A stretch of DNA of 8,957 nt from an uncultured Flavobacteriales bacterium (GTDB lineage Bacteria; Bacteroidota; Bacteroidia; Palsa-965), in contig CAMLEF010000182.1 of the NCBI GenBank assembly GCA_946478675.1, positions 1 to 8,957 on the forward strand, in the 5' to 3' direction. The notes below the pieces were generated by a model. It saw nothing but the letters and a program-made list of their open reading frames with translations, was not told the DNA's origin and did not search any database. This document shows positions 1 through 6,024 of this stretch, one piece after another (within the stretch, counting starts at the first letter, position 1; every line of letters begins with the position of its first letter). Both the position numbers and the translations under genes were made by a program.

Positions 1-1
1 G

Positions 2-445
2 GCAGGCAACCTGCTTACGTCGAGCGCTGCCACGAGCTACCAATGGTATTTCAACGGACAGCAGATCGCAGGTGCGACGAGCCAGTCGTATACCGCCACG
101 CAATCCGGAACGTACAGCGTGCGCGTTACCGATGCGAACGGTTGCATCTACAGTTACTCTGCGCTGCTCGACTTCACGCCGGCTACCGGCATCATCGAGC
201 AACAGGCTGCGTACAACGTAACGGTTTATCCGAATCCGTCGACCGGTATCGTTCATCTTGCGGGAGAATTCACGCAGGGCCGTTATGAAGTTCGTGTGAT
301 GGATATGACCGGCGCTGTAGTGATGGCTGCGGAAAATGAAGACGTGCTCGATCTCTCGATGCTGTCGAAAGGCGTGTACTTCATCAGCATCGCTGCGGAA
401 AACAAAGGCACGGTAACGAAACGTATTGCAATCACCCACGAATAA
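2..445 (+). CDS. T9SS type A sorting-domain protein with Ig-like domain (5' truncated)
   Basis: This is the C-terminal 147 residues of a larger secreted protein whose start lies left of the window; the frame is open from base 2 to the TAA at 443-445. About residues 13-50 form an Ig/PKD-like repeat, with the pattern YQWYFNGQQIAGAT followed by SGTYSVRVTDANGC, which is very common in Bacteroidota extracellular proteins. A T9SS type A sorting domain follows, starting near residue 75 with VYPNPSTG, then an MDMTGAVV strand, a LSKGVYFI turn and a basic end (TKRIAITHE). The family places such proteins in the periplasm for T9SS export, with the C-terminal domain cleaved and the protein attached to the surface or released. 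The catalytic or binding part, if any, is not in the window. The next gene starts 18 nt after the stop, so cotranscription is likely. Confidence 0.9.
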   Translation, partial: AGNLLTSSAATSYQWYFNGQQIAGATSQSYTATQSGTYSVRVTDANGCIYSYSALLDFTPATGIIEQQAAYNVTVYPNPSTGIVHLAGEFTQGRYEVRVMDMTGAVVMAAENEDVLDLSMLSKGVYFISIAAENKGTVTKRIAITHE

Positions 446-463
446 TAAAAAGCACCCAGCGCC

Positions 464-1477
464 ATGAAAAAATTTCTCATCCTCGGTTTTGCATTGCTCG
501 CAGCTTCTTCTGCCTTCGCGAAGAAAGTGAAGTTCGCCGTCAACATGACGGGGCAGGCGATCAACGCAACGGGCGTTCACGTTACCGGAGATTTCCAGGC
601 GGTTGCCGGTTTTCCAGGCGGCGACTGGCTTCCGAACACGACGCAGCTTTTCCCGGAAGTGAGCGATACGAATGTGTACAGCGTGGTTGTCGACGTTCCC
701 GCTTTCACGAAATATGAATTCAAATTCCTCAACGGCGATCAGACGTACGACGTAGAATTCGTCCCGGTAGAATCGCGCGTGTTGTACAACTTCGACGACA
801 ACCGCTGGATCTACGTCGACTCGCTGGCGAATGATACGCTGCTGGTTGGGCCGGTGATGTTCGGAGGCAATGCGCCGATCGGGAAATACCTGCTTCGCTT
901 TCGCGTGGATATGTCGAACGAAGCGGCGATCGATCCTGCAGGCGTTCATGTGGCCGGCGCTTTCCAGAACTGGGATCCTGCGACGACACAGCTGTACAGC
1001 TTCGATGGCGCGATGTACGAATACATTACGTACGTCGATACCGGCATGAACAGCTTCGTGCACGAATTCAAATACACGAACGGCAACACGTCGGCCGGAT
1101 ACGAAACGATTCCTTCGACGTGCGCCATCAACAGCAACCGCGGCACCACCGTTCCGAAAGACACGATGCTCGAATCGGTTTGTTTTTCTGCCTGCGTGAA
1201 TTGTTTGTCGATCGGCATCAGCGAGCAGAATAGCTCCGGTAACATTCGTCTCTTCCCGAATCCCACGAGTGAAGATGCGATGATCGAATTCAACGACGGA
1301 AAAGCTGTACATAACGTGACGATCACCGATGCTTCCGGCCGTGTGGTGCGTTCGTACAACAATTATTCGTCAGCGTATCTCCGCGTGAACCGCGAATCGC
1401 TGGCAAGCGGAATGTATTTCGCCCTCATCGACGGCGGAACCACATCGGCTGTTTCCATCAAGTGGGTTTTGGAATAG
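464..1477 (+). CDS. Secreted T9SS protein with two glycogen-binding-like (CBM48/E-set) domains
   Basis: A 337-aa secreted protein. Residues 1-19 (MKKFLILGFALLAASSAFA) are a clear signal peptide with probable cleavage before K20, which supports the ATG at 464. Two related beta-sandwich domains follow, at about 22-110 (VKFAVNM...GVHVTGDFQ) and 144-240 (LRFRVDMS...GVHVAGAFQNWDP...HEFKYTNGN). The RVDM, VAG.FQNWDP and EFKYTNGN pattern resembles the AMPK/CBM48-like glycogen-binding E-set fold often found in Bacteroidota T9SS proteins beside CotH genes. Four cysteines (220, 240, 244, 247) lie in the linker and could form disulfides outside the cell. A T9SS type A sorting domain starts near residue 260 (RLFPNPTSED). 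No catalytic domain is visible, so a carbohydrate- or protein-binding surface role is inference. It follows the previous cargo gene by 18 nt. Its stop codon lies inside the stem of the 1471-1578 structure. Confidence 0.88.
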   Translation: MKKFLILGFALLAASSAFAKKVKFAVNMTGQAINATGVHVTGDFQAVAGFPGGDWLPNTTQLFPEVSDTNVYSVVVDVPAFTKYEFKFLNGDQTYDVEFVPVESRVLYNFDDNRWIYVDSLANDTLLVGPVMFGGNAPIGKYLLRFRVDMSNEAAIDPAGVHVAGAFQNWDPATTQLYSFDGAMYEYITYVDTGMNSFVHEFKYTNGNTSAGYETIPSTCAINSNRGTTVPKDTMLESVCFSACVNCLSIGISEQNSSGNIRLFPNPTSEDAMIEFNDGKAVHNVTITDASGRVVRSYNNYSSAYLRVNRESLASGMYFALIDGGTTSAVSIKWVLE

Positions 1478-1578
1478 GAAACAGTCCGGGCAGCATAGCC
1501 TGCGGGAAAGATCAAGGGCGCTTCTTCTCCGCACTGCACGACGCAGAATCGGCTTGCTGCCCGGATTGTTTTCATTCC
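1471..1578 (+). other. Long imperfect inverted repeat / predicted three-way-junction RNA structure
   Basis: Pairing by hand, 1471-1500 matches 1551-1578 over 28 base pairs with only two single-base bulges (A1476, T1496) and two G-U pairs; the central 11 bp (TCCGGGCAGCA at 1485-1495 and TGCTGCCCGGA at 1555-1565) are perfect. The 50-nt cap can form two more hairpins, TGCGG/CCGCA (1501-1505 with 1529-1533) and CTGC/GCAG (1534-1537 with 1543-1546), giving a Y-shaped fold. The stop codon of the upstream gene (1475-1477) is part of the outer stem, and the CotH gene starts 25 nt downstream. Possible roles are transcript processing or stability between the two cargo genes, attenuation, or a small palindromic mobile element. 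It lacks the compact loop and U-tract of a classic terminator. The pairing is seen directly; the role is inference. Confidence 0.6.
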
Positions 1579-1603
1579 GTGCCTCCCGAAAAAATTACCG
1601 AAC

Positions 1604-3865
1604 ATGAGACTACGCATTACGTTCCTGTTGTTGCTGCTGCCGCTCTGCCGCGTATCGGCGCAAACGACGTTTTACAACATGGACACGGTCCAGGTGATCG
1701 ACATCACGTTCACGCAGCCGAACTGGGATTATATGCTCGACACGGCGAAAGCGGGAAGCGACGGCTACATTCTCGCGGCGCAGGTGAAGATCAACGGAAC
1801 AGTGTTCGATAGCGTCGGTGTGCGGTATAAAGGAAACAGCTCGTACGATTCCACGCGCGCAAAAAATCCGCTGCACATCAAGCTCGATTACGTGCACGGC
1901 AATGCAACGTACCAGGGCTACAACGACGTGAAGCTGTCGAATGAATATTCCGATCCCTGCATGGTGCGCGAGGTGCTGGCGTATTCGATCCTGCGCAACT
2001 ACATGGATGCGCCGCTTTGCAATTTCGCGCGCGTCACCATCAACGGAACGTATTACGGCGTTTACACCAGCTCGGAAAGCATCGGTGCCGATTTTCTCAG
2101 CACGCATTTTTATTCGTCGGACAACACTTTCTTCAAGTGCAATCCGCAAAGCGTCCTCAACGGGCATTTTCCGAACCTGATTTATCTCGGCACCGACAGC
2201 GCGAATTATTACGACCGCTACGAGATGAAATCGGATGCGAAATGGAAAGACGTGGTCGATCTCTGCGATACGCTGAACAATTACACGGCGCACGTGGATT
2301 CCATTCTCGACATTGACCGCGCGCTGTGGATGATCGCATTCAACGACGTGCTGGTGAATCTCGACAGTTATTCCGGTGCGTTTGCGCAGAACTATTATCT
2401 CTACCGCGACGATAACGATCGTTTCGTTCCGGTGATCTGGGACCTGAACATGTGTTTCGGCGGTTTCACAAATACGGGCAGCGGCAACCTCAACATCACC
2501 GGCATGCAGCAGATGACGCCGCTGCTGCATTCTTCCAACGCCGCACGCCCGCTCATCATGAAGCTGCTTTCCGATCCGACGTACCAGAAGATGTACATCG
2601 CGCACATGCGAACGATCACGCAAGAGATGTTCGCCGACAGCAGCTACCAGCTTACCGCGCAAAATCTGCAAACGCTCATCGACAGTTCCGTGCAGGCGGA
2701 AGTTTACCCGCTGTATACGTACACGCAATTCCAGCAGGGTTTCACTACGAACGTCGGAACGGTGCCCGGCCTTTTCAACCTGATGGATCCGCGCGTTGCG
2801 TATTTGCAATCGACCACGCAATTCCAGCAAACGCCGCCGACGATCTCGAATGTGACGGTCGCTTCAACGTCGATCAACCTCAGCGATACGATTTGGATCA
2901 CAGCTTCCGTCACGAATGCGACCAGCGTGATGCTCGGTTACCGCGATCAGTTGGCAGGAAGATTCCGCCGCACGCAGATGTATGACGACGGTTTGCATCA
3001 CGATGGCGCGGCCGGTGACAATACATTTGGCGGAAAGCTGCTCGCCACTTCTGCATCGATGCAGTATTACCTCTACGCGGAGAATGCGAATGCCGGCATA
3101 TTTTCGCCGGAGCGCGCGGAGCACGAATTCTACACGCTTGCTGTTGCTGTGCCTGTCGCCTCACCGGGACAGATCGTGATCAACGAATTCCTCGCGACGA
3201 ACCAGGCGGACACGACGGACGAAGCGGGTCAGCACGAAGACTGGATTGAATTGTACAACAATACAACCAGCGCGCTCGATCTCTTCGGCCTGTATCTCTC
3301 CGATAATGCGACGAACCCGCTGAAGTTTGCGCTGCCGGACGTGGTTGTTCAGCCGCACGATTACATCATCATCTGGGCGGACGAAGATCCGGGCACGCCG
3401 TCGTACATCCACGCCAACTTCAAGCTTTCCGCGAGCGGCGAATGGATCGGGCTGAGCACAGCCGACAGCACGGTGCTCGACAGCATCACCTACGGCATCC
3501 AGGATCCGGACATTTCGATGGGCCGTTGTCCGAATGGAACAGGGCCGTTCACGTATTTCCTGCCGTCGACTTTCGATGCGCTCAACGCTTGTCCTGCAGG
3601 AGTAGAAGAAACCATCAACACCGCGTATATGACGAATGCTTATCCGAATCCGGCAAAAGATCACGCGACTGTGTTCTCCAATCATCCTTCGGCCGTATCG
3701 GTGCAATTGCTGAACATGAATGGTGAACTGTTGATGACGCAACGCATCGAGAACGACCAGGCGGAACTTTCACTGGAAGCGCTGCCGGCCGGTTTGTATT
3801 TCTATCGCACGGTCGATGATGCGGGATTGCAGTTGCAGTCGGGAAGACTGGTGGTGCTGCATTAA
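1604..3865 (+). CDS. CotH kinase family protein with lamin-tail and T9SS sorting domains
   Basis: A 753-aa secreted multidomain protein. Residues 1-20 are a signal peptide (MRLRITFLLLLLPLCRVSAQ), supporting the ATG at 1604. Residues about 60-395 are a CotH-type atypical kinase domain, with GVRYKGNSSY (72-81), the lysine strand HIKLDYV, YGVYTSSESIG, NDVLVNLDSY and the metal-binding-like WDLNMCFGGF (279-288). CotH is known as a spore-coat protein kinase; bacterial secreted relatives are common but mostly uncharacterised. Residues about 410-512 look like an Ig-like E-set domain. A lamin-tail domain (about 518-650; IVINEFLATN, EDWIELYNNT, LYLSDN) follows, and a T9SS type A sorting domain begins at about 679 (AYPNPAKDH). 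In the metal motif the second acidic position is Asn (N282) rather than the frequent Asp, so activity is uncertain. The histidine kinase gene starts 23 nt after its stop, which suggests an operon. Confidence 0.92.
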   Translation: MRLRITFLLLLLPLCRVSAQTTFYNMDTVQVIDITFTQPNWDYMLDTAKAGSDGYILAAQVKINGTVFDSVGVRYKGNSSYDSTRAKNPLHIKLDYVHGNATYQGYNDVKLSNEYSDPCMVREVLAYSILRNYMDAPLCNFARVTINGTYYGVYTSSESIGADFLSTHFYSSDNTFFKCNPQSVLNGHFPNLIYLGTDSANYYDRYEMKSDAKWKDVVDLCDTLNNYTAHVDSILDIDRALWMIAFNDVLVNLDSYSGAFAQNYYLYRDDNDRFVPVIWDLNMCFGGFTNTGSGNLNITGMQQMTPLLHSSNAARPLIMKLLSDPTYQKMYIAHMRTITQEMFADSSYQLTAQNLQTLIDSSVQAEVYPLYTYTQFQQGFTTNVGTVPGLFNLMDPRVAYLQSTTQFQQTPPTISNVTVASTSINLSDTIWITASVTNATSVMLGYRDQLAGRFRRTQMYDDGLHHDGAAGDNTFGGKLLATSASMQYYLYAENANAGIFSPERAEHEFYTLAVAVPVASPGQIVINEFLATNQADTTDEAGQHEDWIELYNNTTSALDLFGLYLSDNATNPLKFALPDVVVQPHDYIIIWADEDPGTPSYIHANFKLSASGEWIGLSTADSTVLDSITYGIQDPDISMGRCPNGTGPFTYFLPSTFDALNACPAGVEETINTAYMTNAYPNPAKDHATVFSNHPSAVSVQLLNMNGELLMTQRIENDQAELSLEALPAGLYFYRTVDDAGLQLQSGRLVVLH

Positions 3866-3888
3866 ACGTTTCACATTTCTATGCGGCG

Positions 3889-4914
3889 ATGAAAACAAAA
3901 ACGGCGCAGGTGTTCATTCACGCAGTGGCGAGCCTGGCTTTCCTCTCCGTTCCTGTGCTGTCTTCGCCCGATCTGTATCATTTCAGCGAGCTGTTTTCCA
4001 TTCCGCCGTTCCTGCGCGAGTTCCTGTTTTACCTGTTGCTGATCGGTTTTTATTACCTCGATTATTTCGTCCTCATCCCGCGGTTCTATCTGCGGAAACG
4101 TTATGCGCTTTTTTCACTGCTGACGTTTTTATGCTTCGTGGTTGCGTTGAGTGTTCCGTTGCTGCTGATCCCGCACGAATTTAATCACCATCCCGATGAG
4201 CCGCATCCGCCGCTGCCGATTTTCCCTGCGCTGCCGATGTTTTTCCGCGGAACGATCTACCAGTTTTTTACGTTCCTCGTCGTCGCCTTTTTTTCGCTGG
4301 TGATCCGGCTCAACAGTCAATGGCGGAAAACGCAGGAAGAGAAAAAAGATTCCGAGCTCTCCTACCTGAAAGCGCAGATCAATCCGCATTTTCTTTTCAA
4401 TACGCTCAACAGCATTTATTCGCTTGCGATCACGAAGTCGGATGAAACACCGAAAGCTATTGTGAAATTGTCGGGCATGATGCGTTACGTGACGAGCGAA
4501 GCCAGCGCCGGTTTCGTTCCGCTGTCGAAAGAGCTCTGCTACATTTCCGATTACGTCGAGCTGCAGCGTCTTCGTCTCGGCAACACGATCCAGTTGAGCT
4601 ACACAGTTACCGGCGATCCCGGGAAACAACAGGTCGTTCCGCTGCTGCTGATCCCGTTCGTGGAGAATGCCTTCAAGCACGGCGTCAACCCGGAAGAAGA
4701 TTCGCGCATCGACATTGCCATTACGATCAACGGGCCGGACATAAAACTTTCGGTGGCGAACAACAAAGTGAAAGAACGCATTTACGACAGCACCGGCATC
4801 GGCGTCGACACGACTGTTCATCGCCTGCAGCTTTCGTATCCGTCGCGGCACACGCTGCTGATCGAAGACAATGAAAATCGTCATTCCGTATTGCTAACCC
4901 TGCGACTCTCATGA
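3889..4914 (+). CDS. LytS/YehU-type membrane sensor histidine kinase
   Basis: A 341-aa sensor kinase. The N-terminal half has about four membrane segments (roughly 7-27, 42-62, 70-94, 122-141) with no recognisable extracellular sensor domain; a Pro/His-rich loop (HHPDEPHPPLP, about 100-110) lies between the third and fourth. A short coiled linker leads to the His_kinase domain of the LytS family, with KAQINPHFLFNTLNSI and the phospho-acceptor H167. The ATPase part has the N box PFVENAFKHG (256-265), VANNK (289-293) and the G box GIG (303-305). In the G-box region the Asn commonly found in GIGLxN is replaced (GIGVDTTVHRL). The kinase would sit in the inner membrane and phosphorylate the LytTR regulator downstream, whose ATG overlaps its TGA (ATGA at 4911-4914). 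The ATG at 3889 gives a natural hydrophobic N terminus. The signal sensed is unknown. Confidence 0.93.
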   Translation: MKTKTAQVFIHAVASLAFLSVPVLSSPDLYHFSELFSIPPFLREFLFYLLLIGFYYLDYFVLIPRFYLRKRYALFSLLTFLCFVVALSVPLLLIPHEFNHHPDEPHPPLPIFPALPMFFRGTIYQFFTFLVVAFFSLVIRLNSQWRKTQEEKKDSELSYLKAQINPHFLFNTLNSIYSLAITKSDETPKAIVKLSGMMRYVTSEASAGFVPLSKELCYISDYVELQRLRLGNTIQLSYTVTGDPGKQQVVPLLLIPFVENAFKHGVNPEEDSRIDIAITINGPDIKLSVANNKVKERIYDSTGIGVDTTVHRLQLSYPSRHTLLIEDNENRHSVLLTLRLS

Positions 4915-5600
4915 TCCGCGCTATTGCCATCGACGACGAACCTCCTGCATTGGAAGTCATCCGGAATTTCTGCGAAAAAACAGAAGAGATCTCGCTCGAG
5001 AAAACGTTCACGAAACCGACGGAAGCGTTAAAGTACCTGCGCAAGTTCCCGGTCGATCTCATCTTTCTCGACATCAACATGCCGTCGTTGTCGGGACTCG
5101 AGTTTTATAAAATGGTGCAGCAGAATACCGCGGTCATTTTCACGACGGCACACAGCGAATATGCGATCGAAGGTTTCAATCTCAGCGCGATGGATTACCT
5201 GCTGAAGCCGTTTACGTTCGAGCGGTTTCGCCAGGCGGTGGACAAAGCGGTGGAGCATTTCCGTTACCAGCAACATGCCGAAGCCGAATCGACGCCGCTT
5301 TACGTTCGTGCAGATTACAGCCTCGTGCGCATTCACATTCCGGATATTCTCTACATCGAAGGGCTCGACGATTACCTGAAGATCCACTTGGAAAACCAGA
5401 AAAAGATCGTGACGCGCATGACGATGAAAGGCATTCTCGAAAAACTTCCGCCGCAAAATTTCATTCGCGTGCATCGTTCTTACATCGTTCCGTTCTCCCG
5501 CATCGAAAGCGTCCGCAATAAATACATCAGCATCGCCGGCGAAGAGATTCCGATCGGCAACAGCTACGAAGCAACCTTCTTCGATAAATTCATGGAGTAG
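4911..5600 (+). CDS. LytTR-family response regulator
   Basis: A 229-aa cytoplasmic response regulator. The receiver domain (1 to about 120) has the acidic pair D8/D9 (AIDDEPPAL), phospho-acceptor D54 (IFLDINMPSLSG), a conserved threonine in IFTTAHSEYAIEGF, and K99-P100 (DYLLKPF). The C-terminal LytTR DNA-binding domain (about 130-228) shows YVRADYSLVRI, DILYIEGLDDYLKIH, the TRMTMKGILEKLP turn, FIRVHRSYIV and IPIGNSY, a full match to the family. LytTR domains bind DNA as dimers, usually at paired short direct repeats. The start overlaps the stop of the kinase gene, so the two are translationally coupled partners. Targets are unknown; the T9SS cargo genes upstream are candidates only because of position. 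The TAG stop (5598-5600) is also the first three bases of the repeat array that fills the intergenic region to the right. Confidence 0.95.
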   Translation: MIRAIAIDDEPPALEVIRNFCEKTEEISLEKTFTKPTEALKYLRKFPVDLIFLDINMPSLSGLEFYKMVQQNTAVIFTTAHSEYAIEGFNLSAMDYLLKPFTFERFRQAVDKAVEHFRYQQHAEAESTPLYVRADYSLVRIHIPDILYIEGLDDYLKIHLENQKKIVTRMTMKGILEKLPPQNFIRVHRSYIVPFSRIESVRNKYISIAGEEIPIGNSYEATFFDKFME

Positions 5601-6024
5601 CAGTAGGGGAGGGGTTTGGTGGTAGAGGGAGGGTGGGTTACGAATTACGAATGGGAGGTAGTATGGGAGAAGATAGCGGTAGAGAGATGGCGGGTCACGA
5701 ATTACGAATGTTTACGAATATACGAATGGGCAGTATGAAGATTCTCCCGATGCATGATTCGTATATTCGTAGTGATTCGCATTATTCGTAACCCCACATC
5801 ATTTCACTGCGAAAGAATCATCACCATTGCCGTTCGTATTCATTCGCATATTCGTAACCCCACCTCATTTAAATTGCGAAAGAATCATCGCTATTGCCAT
5901 TCGCATATTCGTACCCATTCGTAATTCGCACCCGCCTTCATTTCATTACGTAAGAATCCCTCTACTGCTATTTCGTAATTCGCATCCGCCTTCATTGCAT
6001 TGCGAAAGAATCCCTCTACTACTA
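5598..6024. repeat. Composite inverted array of ~54-75 bp ACGAAT/ATTCGT repeats (array 1)
   Basis: The whole gap between the convergent LytTR and C25-like genes consists of degenerate repeats. Two units read one way (about 5598-5655 and 5657-5727). Then comes a palindromic centre (5713-5771), then four units in the opposite orientation (about 5757-5830, 5831-5897, 5898-5970 and 5971-6024). A reversed unit reads roughly TAGCAGTAGAGGGATTC, a TTTCGCA..GAAATGAAGG block, GGGTGCGAATTACGAAT, then TACGAATATACGAATGG. Going outward from the C25 gene there are two units with AGAGGGATTC and TGCGAATTACGAAT, then two with GATGATTCTTTCGCA and GGGGTTACGAATA. One array edge is the LytTR TAG stop and the other directly follows the C25 gene's TGA stop. 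No gene is supported here. Function unknown. Confidence 0.88.
5713..5771. repeat. Palindromic centre of array 1 (15-bp arms, 29-nt loop)
   Basis: TACGAATATACGAAT (5713-5727) is repeated perfectly inverted as ATTCGTATATTCGTA (5757-5771), separated by exactly 29 nt that start with GGG and contain ATTCTCCC (5741-5748). An identical pair of arms with a 29-nt loop containing the same two words at the same offsets occurs at 8277-8335. Each arm is also a direct repeat of TACGAAT spaced by 8 bp. Being between convergent genes it could stop transcription from both sides, but there is no U-tract and the second copy lies between divergent genes. Confidence 0.85.

Noticed and set aside
1462..1812. 116-aa open frame spanning the gap between the CBM-like and CotH genes
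   Set aside because: Overlaps both real genes out of frame and covers the folded intergenic element; no secreted or domain features.
1610..2830. 406-aa open frame on the minus strand opposite the CotH gene
   Set aside because: Arg/His/Val-rich, no recognisable motif, no signal or domain; it mirrors the codon bias of the well-supported CotH gene on the other strand.
4129..4884. 251-aa open frame antisense to the histidine kinase
   Set aside because: Covers the conserved kinase motifs of the plus strand; basic low-quality sequence with no motif of its own.
5713..5771. Rho-independent terminator for the convergent genes
   Set aside because: No U-tract follows either arm, the loop is 29 nt, and an equal copy lies between divergent genes, where a terminator is not expected.
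5598..6024. CRISPR array
   Set aside because: Units of 54-75 bp are degenerate, change orientation, contain inverted words and have no unique equal-length spacers; no cas gene is nearby.
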